Positions 42,822 to 51,521 of a stretch of 64,000 bases of DNA are shown piece by piece. The DNA is from Bacteroidota bacterium (lineage in GTDB: Bacteria > Bacteroidota > Ignavibacteria > Palsa-1295). The notes under the pieces were generated by a model that searched no databases, had not been told where the DNA came from, and worked only from the letters and a program-made list of their open reading frames with translations. Both the position numbers and the translations under genes were made by a program. Within the stretch, counting starts at the first letter, position 1. Each line of letters starts with the position of its first letter. The stretch spans positions 723,341 through 787,340 of the forward strand of contig JAJPIO010000009.1 of assembly GCA_021324735.1 (NCBI GenBank), written 5' to 3'.

Positions 42822-43566
42822 TGGTGCATCGACTCGGGATGTTGCGGCAATTATAGTCGCCGGTGGCTCGTCGACACGTTATCGAAAAGAGCAAGTCGAC
42901 CATACCTTGCCCAAGCAATTAGAAATGTTGGGCGACTTGCCGCTATATCTGCACGTCTTTCGTACGTTCTCCCTTATTGCTTCCATGCACACCATCGTTC
43001 TTGTTGGCCGTGAAGAAGATATACCCATCATGGAAAAGGGCGTGCGTGATTTCGGAACTCCTGTTACCTGGCGAGTGGTCAAAGGGGGGCTGACGAGGCA
43101 GGAATCTGTATATAATGGTCTTCGGGCCTTGGACGGTCATTCTCCAATCCGAATTGTCCTTGTCCATGACGTAGCACGTGCTTTAGTGGATGACATAGTG
43201 ATTTTGTCGATCATAGGGGCAGCGCGAGAGCATGGCTCGGCAATTCCTGGTATTGAGGTAGTTGACACGATCAAGCGAGTGGTCGATCACGAGATCGTCG
43301 AAACGGTATCGCGTGAGAACTTATGGAGAGCGCAAACACCACAGGGCGCGAAGATCGAACTTTTACGGGCCGCTTTTGAAGCGGCTAAAGCATCAGGATT
43401 TCATGGTACGGATGAATCACAATTGTTGGAGTGCATAGGAGAACAGCCTCGGCTCGTCAGAGGAAGCGACCTTAATTTTAAGATTACCTATTTGGCCGAT
43501 CTGGAACGTGCTCGGTATATTGTTAAAAATATGCAGGCAATTGAATCTCTGGTTCGTCATGAATAG
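42775..43566 (+). CDS. ispD: 2-C-methyl-D-erythritol 4-phosphate cytidylyltransferase
   Basis: IspD adds CMP to methylerythritol phosphate, a step of the non-mevalonate isoprenoid pathway. The 263 residues include the nucleotide-binding AAIIVAGGSSTRY (in place of the usual AAGxGxRMG), PKQLEMLGDLPLYLHVFRTF, VKGGLTRQESVYNGL, VLVHDVARALVDD and WRAQTPQGAKIELL with ITYLADLERA near the end. The start ATG at 42775 has GGAG nearby, giving a 47-base overlap with the permease gene; a GTG at 42808 is an alternative that would cut the overlap to 14 bases. Confidence 0.93.
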   Translation: MGWNSKPKRYDVLKDDGASTRDVAAIIVAGGSSTRYRKEQVDHTLPKQLEMLGDLPLYLHVFRTFSLIASMHTIVLVGREEDIPIMEKGVRDFGTPVTWRVVKGGLTRQESVYNGLRALDGHSPIRIVLVHDVARALVDDIVILSIIGAAREHGSAIPGIEVVDTIKRVVDHEIVETVSRENLWRAQTPQGAKIELLRAAFEAAKASGFHGTDESQLLECIGEQPRLVRGSDLNFKITYLADLERARYIVKNMQAIESLVRHE

Positions 43567-43650
43567 TCGGATAAGCGGGAAATTAGAAAATCATCACGAA
43601 ATCGTTCAACGATTTCAGGAAGCTAGGTGTTTAATTGCGCCTCAGAGAAA

Positions 43651-43658
43651 TAGGTTTG
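43651..43658 (+). promoter_or_regulatory. Bacteroidota-type -7 element for plsY-gpsA
   Basis: TAGGTTTG matches TAnnTTTG, 36 bases before the ATG at 43694. An AAAGGAG sequence at about 43673-43679 lies 14 bases before that ATG, longer than usual. Confidence 0.45.
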
Positions 43659-43693
43659 CATAAATAACCTCAAAAGGAGTTCTTTCGAACGTA

Positions 43694-44368
43694 ATGTTAA
43701 GTCTGGTTCTAGTTATCGTATCGAGCTATATTATAGGCTCCATCCCCTTTGGCATCATTGTCTCCAAACGTTTTCGCGGTTTTGACATCCGTACGAAAGG
43801 CTCCGGAAATATGGGCTCGACGAATGCATTTCGCGTTCTTGGTTGGAAATTAGGGCTTCTCGTACAAGTACTCGATCTTTCAAAAGGGCTTGGTGCGGTT
43901 CTACTCGCTTCTTTTTTCTTTAGCGGTTTACCATTCCACAATGCGACGCCATTTCAAGACGTCACCGTTTTTCGATTGATCGCTGGAGCGGCGGCAGTAA
44001 TGGGACATGTCTTTACCATCTTTGCTGGCTTTCGAGGTGGTAAAGGGATTTCGACAGCCGCTGGGATGCTGATCGGCGTGGCGCCAGTAGAAGTAGCAGT
44101 AGCAGCAGGTATCTTTCTAGTGGTGGTTTTATTAAGCGGCTATGTATCGCTCGGTTCTATCATTGCTGCTATCATGCTTCCAACGACGATGTTCCTTCGC
44201 CAGAATGCGTTCGACGCACAGATCACCGGATACCACACGCTCATCGTATTTGCGATCGCGCTTGCAGTCTTTTTGATATATACTCATCGCTCTAACATTA
44301 AACGCTTGCTTGCCAAGCGCGAAAACCGGTTCGACCACTTGCGGTTGTTCCGCAGTGCTTCCCGGTAG
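43694..44368 (+). CDS. plsY: Acyl-phosphate:glycerol-3-phosphate acyltransferase
   Basis: PlsY transfers an acyl group from acyl phosphate to glycerol 3-phosphate, the first step of phospholipid synthesis. The 224-residue membrane protein has seven segments, a GSIPFG motif at the start, the second family motif KGSGNMGSTNAFRVLG near residue 35, and the third motif GFRGGKGISTAAG at 115-127. It lies 29 bases before gpsA, which supplies its substrate, a classical pairing. Start ATG 43694. Confidence 0.94.
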   Translation: MLSLVLVIVSSYIIGSIPFGIIVSKRFRGFDIRTKGSGNMGSTNAFRVLGWKLGLLVQVLDLSKGLGAVLLASFFFSGLPFHNATPFQDVTVFRLIAGAAAVMGHVFTIFAGFRGGKGISTAAGMLIGVAPVEVAVAAGIFLVVVLLSGYVSLGSIIAAIMLPTTMFLRQNAFDAQITGYHTLIVFAIALAVFLIYTHRSNIKRLLAKRENRFDHLRLFRSASR

Positions 44369-44397
44369 CTGGCGAGCGGTTCCGTTCTACGTAAAAA

Positions 44398-45396
44398 GTG
44401 AATGCGGCGATAATTGGTGCAGGTGGCTGGGGTACGACGCTTGCCCGAATTCTAGACGAACGTGGCCACCGGGTAACGCTCTGGGCTCGAAGAGAAACGT
44501 TTGCGGAAGAGCTTCGGCGGTCCCGAGAAAATGCGGTCTACCTTCCGGGTGTGTCACTAAGCTCTTCTATTGAGATATCGCATGAGCCGTCCTCTCTTGA
44601 AGGCAAAGAAGTATATGTGTTTGCTCTTCCGAGTCAGTCTACTCACGAAGTAGTTCAGGAACTGTCATCAAGCATTTCTCGAGCTAACGCTATATACGTC
44701 AGTGCATCTAAAGGCATTGACCGTAAATCATTGCTGCGAATGACGACGGTCCTAGCGAAGACACTCGGAGTCGATGATAGCCAGACCGTAGCGCTTTCTG
44801 GTCCCAGCCATGCCGAAGAGGTCGCGCGACGAATCCCTACTGCGGTCGTTGCTGCGGGTGAAGACCATGACATTGCTCGTGAAGTACAGAATGCGTTCTT
44901 TCTTCCGTATTTTCGAGTTTATTCCAGTCCGGATGTGTGCGGAGTAGAATTAGCCGGTGCGTTAAAGAATGTTATCGCCATATGTGCTGGTATAACGGAT
45001 GGCGCCGGGTTTGGAGATAATACCAAAGCCGCCCTCATGACGCGAGGCTTGGCTGAAATACGAAGGTTAGGAATTGCATTAGGGGCTGAAGAACATACCT
45101 TTAGTGGGCTTGCCGGTTTAGGAGACCTTGTTGTTACCTGTGCAAGCCAGCATTCGCGAAATCGCTACGTCGGTGAGCAGATCGGAAAGGGACGTAAACT
45201 ACCCGATATTCTCAAGGACATGAAGATGATCGCAGAAGGCATCTCGACAGCAGAATCCGCTAAAAGCCTCTCAAGTCTTCATAAGATCGAAATGCCGATC
45301 ATCGAAGAGACCTATAAGATTCTTTTTGATCACAAAGACCCGCGTGAAGCTACGAATGACCTCATGACTCGTGATCCCAAGGCGGAGCGGTGGTAA
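44398..45396 (+). CDS. gpsA: NAD(P)H-dependent glycerol-3-phosphate dehydrogenase
   Basis: GpsA reduces dihydroxyacetone phosphate to glycerol 3-phosphate for phospholipids. The 332 residues have GAGGWGTTLARILDERGH (nucleotide binding), YLPGVSL, ASKGIDRK, LSGPSHAEEVARRIPTAVV, the catalytic ALKNVIAICAGITDGAGFGDN and LAGLGDLVVTC. GTG start at 44398. It pairs with plsY for glycerophospholipid synthesis. Confidence 0.96.
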   Translation: MNAAIIGAGGWGTTLARILDERGHRVTLWARRETFAEELRRSRENAVYLPGVSLSSSIEISHEPSSLEGKEVYVFALPSQSTHEVVQELSSSISRANAIYVSASKGIDRKSLLRMTTVLAKTLGVDDSQTVALSGPSHAEEVARRIPTAVVAAGEDHDIAREVQNAFFLPYFRVYSSPDVCGVELAGALKNVIAICAGITDGAGFGDNTKAALMTRGLAEIRRLGIALGAEEHTFSGLAGLGDLVVTCASQHSRNRYVGEQIGKGRKLPDILKDMKMIAEGISTAESAKSLSSLHKIEMPIIEETYKILFDHKDPREATNDLMTRDPKAERW

Positions 45397-45406
45397 TCGC
45401 CAGGTG

Positions 45407-45437
45407 TTGTGAATTTTGCCTTCGTGCGCTATGTTTT
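45407..45437 (+). promoter_or_regulatory. Bacteroidota-type promoter for the oxidoreductase gene
   Basis: TTG at 45407-45409 is followed after exactly 20 bases by TATGTTTT at 45430-45437, which matches TAnnTTTG at 7 of 8 positions. The ATG of the oxidoreductase gene lies 36 bases on. Confidence 0.55.
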
Positions 45438-45473
45438 AGTACCTCTGTAAGTTTTTATGTAGCTTTTTAGGCG

Positions 45474-46460
45474 ATGCTTAAAGTCGGTGTTGTAGGAGTG
45501 GGGCACTTAGGAAAAGTCCACACAAAACTTTGGAAGGAAGTTGACAGTACACAGTTAGTTGGCGTATTCGATGAGAATCGTGCCACCGCAAGTGCCGCTG
45601 CGAACGAGTATCACACACAAAATTTCGATCACTTAGAAGAGCTCATTCGTTCAGTGGATGCTCTTTCGATCGTTACAACCACACCCGCACATTATGCTGT
45701 CGCAAAACAAGCGATCAATGCCGGTAAGCATGTTCTGATCGAGAAACCGATCACCGTTACAACCGAGCAGGCGGAGGAACTGATCGAACTTGCAAAACAG
45801 AAGGGTGTAAAAATCCAGGTCGGCCATATCGAGCGATTTAATCCTGCGCTGCTCGCAGCCGAAAAATATCTGGATGATCCTCGGTTTTTCGAATCGCACC
45901 GAATGGCGCAGTTCAAGCCCCGCGGAACAGATGTCGCGGTTGTCCTCGATCTCATGGTACACGATATAGACGTGATTCTTTCCCTCGTAAAATCCCCTGT
46001 AAAATCGATCGATGCTTCCGGTGTTGCGATCGTATCAGAACAGCTCGATATTGCGAATGCGCGTATTAAGTTCGAGAATGGGGCTGTCGCTAATGTTACG
46101 GCCAGTCGTATATCACAGACCCCTCTTCGCAAATTGCGAATCTTTGCTCGCGAAGCATATATCTCACTTGACTTTGGGCTAAAGTCTGTTGACGTTTTTC
46201 GGCTTGGAAAGAATGGCGAATCAGAGGAATCTACCACCGCCTTAACCATGAAGCTGGGAGAGATAGAAAAGGGCGATATCCCTCGGGCAATTATGTATGA
46301 GAAGCCAGATGTGCCAGAGCTGAATCCGCTTAAGTACGAGCTTGAATTATTTCGCGATGCGATAAAGAATAATACTCGGCCGATTGTATCGGGCGAAGAT
46401 GGTCTGAAGGCGCTCGATGTTGCAGAAAGGATCCTACGGTCGATCGAACAGGAGCTTTAG
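45474..46460 (+). CDS. Gfo/Idh/MocA-family oxidoreductase
   Basis: A 328-residue NAD(P)-dependent sugar oxidoreductase. The Rossmann motif GVGHLGKVH lies at the N-terminus, the EKP motif with the catalytic Lys is in HVLIEKPIT, and GHIERFNPA and DLMVHDIDVIL follow. The GHIERFNPA block resembles sugar-nucleotide 3-dehydrogenases of lipid A and surface polysaccharide pathways (GnnA-like), so an amino-sugar role in the envelope is possible but unproven. It has its own promoter and converges with the rluB gene; stop codons are one base apart. Confidence 0.9.
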   Translation: MLKVGVVGVGHLGKVHTKLWKEVDSTQLVGVFDENRATASAAANEYHTQNFDHLEELIRSVDALSIVTTTPAHYAVAKQAINAGKHVLIEKPITVTTEQAEELIELAKQKGVKIQVGHIERFNPALLAAEKYLDDPRFFESHRMAQFKPRGTDVAVVLDLMVHDIDVILSLVKSPVKSIDASGVAIVSEQLDIANARIKFENGAVANVTASRISQTPLRKLRIFAREAYISLDFGLKSVDVFRLGKNGESEESTTALTMKLGEIEKGDIPRAIMYEKPDVPELNPLKYELELFRDAIKNNTRPIVSGEDGLKALDVAERILRSIEQEL

Positions 46461-46461
46461 T

Positions 46462-47595
46462 CTAATTGGACTCGATCCCAACCAGTACTTTTAACTGATG
46501 AACTTCCGAATTCGTCAACGAACGTGACTCCCCTCGTCCCATTCCTCGGTGGGTAAGTCCTGCGAAAGAGATGCGATCTAGTTTTTCGACCTGGTAATTC
46601 AGTGCCTCGAAGATTCGCCGGACCTCACGGTTCTTGCCTTCCCGAAGCTTAATAATAACATCACGATGTTCTTTGTGATCGAGAAGAATTTCGGCTGGTC
46701 CTGTGACGTCGCCATCGCCAATATTAAGTCCTCCCTCCGCAATTTTGTTGGCATCTCGGGTTTCAAGCGGTTTATCAAGTGTTACGTGATATTCGCGTTC
46801 AACCTCGAAGCTGGGGTGCGTTAACCGATTGGTAAGTTCGCCATCATTAGTCAGCAAAAGTACACCGGTCGTGTTGCGGTCCAGCCTTCCAACCGGATAT
46901 ACTCGTTCTTGCGTCTTTACATAATCGAGCACTGTGGTACGATCTTTTTCGTCGCTCGTGGTTGTGATCGTATCCTTTGGCTTATTTAGCAGGAGGTAGA
47001 GGTATCGGGGCTTAAGCGATATTGGCTCACCATTGACCGTAATATGGTCTTCATGCGGTTTAACCTGAACGCCAAGTTCGGTCACCACTTTGCCATTTAC
47101 ACGCACCGCTCCTTGAATAATAAGTTCGTCCGCTTTACGGCGTGATGTAATGCCGGCATTCGAGATAAACTTGTTCAGACGAATCGTTGAAGGAGTGGAG
47201 CCGACTTCAGGCGTCTCAACCTTTCGCTGTTTCTTGATCAGTTTTGGCGCTGAAGCCAACTTACGAGTTGAAAGACCCTTAACGCCTTTCGGTGCACCGG
47301 TGACGAATGATTTCTCGTTACGCCGGGGAGACTTGTTAAAAGGCTTCGAGCTTGTGCCAACTTTCGAAAATGCTTTCCTAACTGGCTTATTTGCCGAAGC
47401 GATCTCTAACTTTTCCTCTTTATTCGACCGTTTTACAAGTGTTAGAGGATTGGATTCAAATTTACGGAACGGGGCGGCGACCCGTTTACCTGCAGGTCGC
47501 GTCGCTTTACGGTCGCGTGTCGAAGTACTTGCTACTCGCCGATTACTAGTTTTATTCGATGGTCGCTTAGGACCGCGCAGTGGTGGACGTGGCAC
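46462..47595 (-). CDS. rluB: Pseudouridine synthase RluB/RsuA family with long basic N-terminus
   Basis: A 377-residue rRNA pseudouridine synthase. Residues 1-135 are Lys/Arg/Ser/Pro-rich and disordered; an S4 RNA-binding domain follows (RLNKFISNAGITSRRKADELI), and the catalytic Asp is in VGRLDRNTTGVLLL, with KPKDTITTTSDE, ITVNGEPI and EGKNREVRRIFEAL also present. Long basic N-terminal tails of this kind are common in the family in Bacteroidota. GTG start at 47595. It closes the operon scpA-scpB-rluB, the same order as in Bacillus. Confidence 0.92.
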   Translation of the reverse strand: MPRPPLRGPKRPSNKTSNRRVASTSTRDRKATRPAGKRVAAPFRKFESNPLTLVKRSNKEEKLEIASANKPVRKAFSKVGTSSKPFNKSPRRNEKSFVTGAPKGVKGLSTRKLASAPKLIKKQRKVETPEVGSTPSTIRLNKFISNAGITSRRKADELIIQGAVRVNGKVVTELGVQVKPHEDHITVNGEPISLKPRYLYLLLNKPKDTITTTSDEKDRTTVLDYVKTQERVYPVGRLDRNTTGVLLLTNDGELTNRLTHPSFEVEREYHVTLDKPLETRDANKIAEGGLNIGDGDVTGPAEILLDHKEHRDVIIKLREGKNREVRRIFEALNYQVEKLDRISFAGLTHRGMGRGESRSLTNSEVHQLKVLVGIESN

Positions 47596-47631
47596 GTTAT
47601 TCTGGTATGATGAGAGATAATACTAGGTTGC

Positions 47632-48609
47632 TTAGGCCTGATGCCCAAGCGATTCTTCTGATATACTGATAGCGATCTCTTCGGTAAGTCCCTCGGTATT
47701 TTCTTCAGGAGCTTCAGCTTCCTCGCGTTCGCCAAGTTCTTTCGCCACGGCAATCGCTTCATCAACAGTAAGATCATTTTCTGTCGCGGCGAATTCCGGG
47801 CTAACAAATTCTGTAGCAGCTTCTTCCAGAGTCGTCGCGCGAACGGATTCTTCCTTCATGAGTTCGTCGATCTCGCGGGGGCGTGGAAGATCCTGAATGC
47901 GCGGCAATCCGAAATGACGAAGGAAATCTATCGTTGTACCGTAAAGCAAGGGGCGACCAACCGTCTCAGCGCGCCCTGTGATCGTGATCAAATTCTTCTC
48001 GAGTAACGATTTGAGAACTTCATCGCAGTTCACACCACGGATATTCTCAATATCATTCTTGGAAACCGGTTGCTTATAAGCAATGATCGCAAGCGATTCG
48101 AGAGCCGCACCGGAAAGTCGCCGACGAGATTTCTCCTTAAAGAGTCTTGAAACATATTCAGCGTACTCGGAACGCGTCGCGAATTGGTACCCTCCGGCAA
48201 TTTCAACGAGACGAAAGGCGCGGCCACTTGCCTCGTATGTTCCATTCAGCAGTTCGACGGCTGAATGAATAACGGAAAGCTCGAGTAACTGCTTCTTACG
48301 TTTCTTCTTTTCCGGCTGGGACGTTTCATCTTCTCCGTTTGCTTCGGGTTGAGCGAGGGAGTCGCCGGGGCCAACAGCAACGTCGATCTCCGGAGTTAGA
48401 GCGAATGGCGCTGTTGGTTCTGCAGTTTGTTCAGCAAGTAATTCGGTTTGGATCGGTGTAGGAATCGCTGGAGTTTGCTCGGCAACAGGAGCTTCCTCTC
48501 CTAAAATAATAGCGCGAAGCTCCTGAGCGCTAAGTGGCTCCTCGCTTGCAAAGAGGAGAGCTTCGATGATCGGTGCTAATGCTTCCGGTGACTGGTAGTC
48601 TAAACGCAT
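47632..48609 (-). CDS. scpB: Segregation and condensation protein B
   Basis: ScpB is a winged-helix subunit of the SMC-ScpA-ScpB condensin complex that compacts chromosomes. The family core here is split: PIIEALLFASEEPLSAQELRAIILGE at the start, then an acidic Pro/Glu-rich insertion of about 70 residues, followed by VELLNGTYEASGRAFRLVEIAGGYQFATRSEYAEY, the core LSGAALESLAIIAYKQPVSKNDIENIRGV, and GRPLLYGTTIDFLRHFGL. A long acidic C-terminal tail completes 325 residues, longer than the usual 180-200. It starts 18 bases after scpA. Confidence 0.93.
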   Translation of the reverse strand: MRLDYQSPEALAPIIEALLFASEEPLSAQELRAIILGEEAPVAEQTPAIPTPIQTELLAEQTAEPTAPFALTPEIDVAVGPGDSLAQPEANGEDETSQPEKKKRKKQLLELSVIHSAVELLNGTYEASGRAFRLVEIAGGYQFATRSEYAEYVSRLFKEKSRRRLSGAALESLAIIAYKQPVSKNDIENIRGVNCDEVLKSLLEKNLITITGRAETVGRPLLYGTTIDFLRHFGLPRIQDLPRPREIDELMKEESVRATTLEEAATEFVSPEFAATENDLTVDEAIAVAKELGEREEAEAPEENTEGLTEEIAISISEESLGHQA

Positions 48610-48627
48610 TGTGTCTAAAAAATCTGC

Positions 48628-49446
48628 TTAGGGTTTGAACAAGATAATATCATCAAACACGCCATGCTGGCGCAAAGCAACGAGACGTGTGCGGACTAAG
48701 TCCAAAATCGCAATGAACGTAACCGCGATCCGTAAACGCATGGCAGATGAAAGCTCTTCAATGTCATTGCTTGTAAGAAAATCTGCAAAGATCTCTGTAA
48801 AACTGACTTCGCCTCGAAGCGATACGGTCGAAAGAATGATCTCAGACTGTTCTTCAACGGTGACGGGGATCATCTCAACGTCATGGGTCCGTTTAATGCG
48901 CGACGCCCGTTCCATTGTGCGGCGAAAGGCGTTCATTAGGTGGAAGATCGTGACGTTCTTTAATAGATTTTCTTCTTCCTGAACAGGAGCGGTCCTATCG
49001 TCCTCAGAAAAGTATTGGCGAAAATATACCTTACGTTGCTCCTCGCTCATCTGAAGCAGCTCTTCAGACATCTCTTTGTAACGGCGATATTCGAGCAAGC
49101 GGCGGACGAGATCGGTACGAGGATCTTCTTCCTCAGTGCCATCGGGACGCTCTTCTCGCGGTAACAGCATCTTCGCCTTGATTTGGCATAATTCCGCCGC
49201 CATGACGATAAATTCGCCAGCCACTTCGAGGTCCAAAGCGGCCATCAGGCGCAGATATTCAAGAAATTCCTGCGTAATCTGGGTGATCGGGATATTATAG
49301 ATATCCAGTTCATCACGCTTAATAAAGAAGAGCAGAAGGTCGAGGGGGCCCTCGAATTCATTCAGTCGTACTTTATAAAGCGGCCCCGGCCGGCCGGGCA
49401 ACCCGCTGGCTTCGGTCCTCGAAAGTTCGGACAAGGTAGCTTCCAT
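48628..49446 (-). CDS. scpA: Segregation and condensation protein A
   Basis: ScpA is the kleisin that links the SMC heads. The 272 residues include the N-terminal motif YKVRLNEFEGPLDLLLFFI, DIYNIPITQITQEFLEYL, AGEFIVMAAELCQIKAKMLLP, RRLLEYRRYKEMSEEL, then the C-terminal winged helix EVSFTEIFADFLTSNDIEEL and VTFIAILDLVRTRLV. Start at ATG 49446. First gene of the scpA-scpB-rluB operon. Confidence 0.95.
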   Translation of the reverse strand: MEATLSELSRTEASGLPGRPGPLYKVRLNEFEGPLDLLLFFIKRDELDIYNIPITQITQEFLEYLRLMAALDLEVAGEFIVMAAELCQIKAKMLLPREERPDGTEEEDPRTDLVRRLLEYRRYKEMSEELLQMSEEQRKVYFRQYFSEDDRTAPVQEEENLLKNVTIFHLMNAFRRTMERASRIKRTHDVEMIPVTVEEQSEIILSTVSLRGEVSFTEIFADFLTSNDIEELSSAMRLRIAVTFIAILDLVRTRLVALRQHGVFDDIILFKP

Positions 49447-49527
49447 GACTGCTCTCTTAAGCGTTTGAGGGCCGGATTAGATTCGCTAAACAAGAAATTT
49501 CTTAAGATTTACGCCACAAACTATTCG

Positions 49528-49535
49528 TATCTTTG
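49528..49535 (+). promoter_or_regulatory. Bacteroidota-type -7 element for S9 peptidase
   Basis: TATCTTTG, identical to the element at 7189, lies 132 bases before the chosen ATG at 49668. No TTG was found at 19-21 bases upstream. Confidence 0.4.
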
Positions 49536-49667
49536 TACGGATGCCTGCTGCCTCTTTCTTTACGTCACTTTATTAGTCATTTGTGTTGGCGAGCTTGCGT
49601 GGTGGCAGGCACTTGTTAAGCATTGGTTCTATTCGAAAATTTTAGCGATTCGATTCGTTTGGCATTA

Positions 49668-51521
49668 ATGGAAAATCCGTCATCCCGCCCCCGCCGAATT
49701 CCCCTCAGAGATTTTTTCCGCAATCCTGATAGAACAGCTTATCGTATTTCACCGGATGGGCAATACGTATCACATACAGAGCCATTCGAACGTCGAATGA
49801 ATATCTTCATTGAACCCCGAAATGCCATGGGCACTGGAAAGGCCGTTCGAGTAACCTCTGAAAAAGAACGGGATATCAATGCCTACTGGTGGAAAAATAA
49901 CGACTGTATCATTTACACCCGTGATTTTGGTGGCGACGAGAATTTCCATCTTTTTGCTGTAAATCGGGACGGTACGATCCAGCGAGATCTCACTCCGTTT
50001 CCTCAAGTAAAAGTAGAAGTAGTTGATGAACTGGAGGAGATTGAAAATGAAGTGCTGATCGCAATGAATCAGCGCAATCCGGAAAATTTTGATGTCTATC
50101 GCTTAAACGTCATGACAGGGGCCATGTATATGGTCGCAGAAAATCCGGGCAATGTAACGAGATGGATCACCGATCATGAAGGGAGAATTCGGATTGCGGT
50201 TCTGACCGATGGTGTCAATACCACATTACTTTACCGGGCGAATGATAAGGAAGAATTTCGAGAAGTTCTGAGCACCAGCTTCAAGGAATCGCTCGAACCG
50301 ATGTTTTTTACATTCGACAATAAGGAAATATATGCTCTGAGTAACCTTGGGCGGGATCGGCTGGCGATCGTTCGATATGATATCGAACATGGCCATGAAT
50401 TAGAAGTTTTATTTGAGCATCCCGAAGTAGATGTGGAAGGAATGTCTTATTCCAGAAAGCGAAAAGTTCTATCGCTTGTCGCTTACACTACCTGGAAGCA
50501 ACAAAAGGAATTCCTGGACGAACGGACGCGCCAACTCTTCGATCGATTAACAGTAAAATTACAAGGAAGTGAAGACGGGGCCGAAATAAACGTCATTGAC
50601 TATACTAAAGATGAAAATACGTTTATTGTTCGGACGTATCGTGATCGTTCGTTAGGAGCCTTTTACATTTATGATTTTGAAAAAGACGATCTACAACGAT
50701 TATCAGAAGTCGCTCCGTGGTTGAAACCGGAAGAACTGGCACCGATGAAGCCGATCAGCTATACGTCTCGCGATGGACTTACCATTCACGGTTATCTTAC
50801 CCTCCCAGTAGGTAAAGAATCGAAAAACTTACCTATTGTGGTCAATCCGCATGGTGGTCCATGGGTAAGAGATAAATGGACGTATAACCCAGAAGTCCAG
50901 TTCTTGGCAAATCGTGGGTACGCTGTTCTTCAAGTGAATTATCGTGGCTCAATGGGTTACGGACGAAAGTTCTGGGAAGCGTCTTTTAAACAATGGGGCC
51001 GAAAAATGCAGGACGATGTCAGCGATGGCGTACTGTGGCTAATCAAAGAAGGAATTGCAGATCCTAAGCGTGTTGCGATATATGGCGGCAGCTATGGTGG
51101 GTATTGCACCTTAGCCGGACTTACATTCTCGTCAGAGCTTTATGCCTGTGGAATCGACTATGTTGGAGTATCCAATCTATTCACCTTTATGAAGACGATC
51201 CCTCCATATTGGAAGCCGTATCTCGAATCGATGTATGAAATGGTGGGGAATCCGGAGACCGACAAAGAATTATTGCATTCGGCAAGCCCGGTATTTCACG
51301 TCGATAAGATTCAAGCTCCGCTCATGGTTATTCAGGGGGCGAAAGATCCTCGAGTAAATATTAGCGAATCCGATCAAATAGTGGAAGCGCTTCGAAATCG
51401 TGGTATCGATGTTCCATACATCGTAAAGGAGAACGAAGGCCACGGCTTCCGTAATGAAGAGAACCGCTTTGAAGTCTATGAAGCGATGGAGAGCTTTTTA
51501 GAGAAGCATATAGGCTCTTAA
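49668..51521 (+). CDS. S9-family (prolyl oligopeptidase-like) serine peptidase
   Basis: A 617-residue cytoplasmic serine peptidase of the acylaminoacyl peptidase/DPP-like group: an N-terminal beta-propeller (about 25-370) with repeated RDGTI/SPDG-type strands, then an alpha/beta-hydrolase domain. The catalytic triad is Ser475 (GGSYGGY), Asp560 (GAKDPR) and His592 (EGHGF). PHGGPW with the oxyanion region lies near residue 400. The start ATG 49668 is chosen; a TTG at 49623 in frame is less likely. No signal peptide. It ends in an overlap of stops with the convergent GT-C gene. Confidence 0.93.
   Translation: MENPSSRPRRIPLRDFFRNPDRTAYRISPDGQYVSHTEPFERRMNIFIEPRNAMGTGKAVRVTSEKERDINAYWWKNNDCIIYTRDFGGDENFHLFAVNRDGTIQRDLTPFPQVKVEVVDELEEIENEVLIAMNQRNPENFDVYRLNVMTGAMYMVAENPGNVTRWITDHEGRIRIAVLTDGVNTTLLYRANDKEEFREVLSTSFKESLEPMFFTFDNKEIYALSNLGRDRLAIVRYDIEHGHELEVLFEHPEVDVEGMSYSRKRKVLSLVAYTTWKQQKEFLDERTRQLFDRLTVKLQGSEDGAEINVIDYTKDENTFIVRTYRDRSLGAFYIYDFEKDDLQRLSEVAPWLKPEELAPMKPISYTSRDGLTIHGYLTLPVGKESKNLPIVVNPHGGPWVRDKWTYNPEVQFLANRGYAVLQVNYRGSMGYGRKFWEASFKQWGRKMQDDVSDGVLWLIKEGIADPKRVAIYGGSYGGYCTLAGLTFSSELYACGIDYVGVSNLFTFMKTIPPYWKPYLESMYEMVGNPETDKELLHSASPVFHVDKIQAPLMVIQGAKDPRVNISESDQIVEALRNRGIDVPYIVKENEGHGFRNEENRFEVYEAMESFLEKHIGS

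Noticed and set aside
49465..49668. 67-codon hydrophobic frame upstream of the S9 peptidase
   Set aside because: No ribosome site, and it contains the likely promoter and leader of the peptidase gene.
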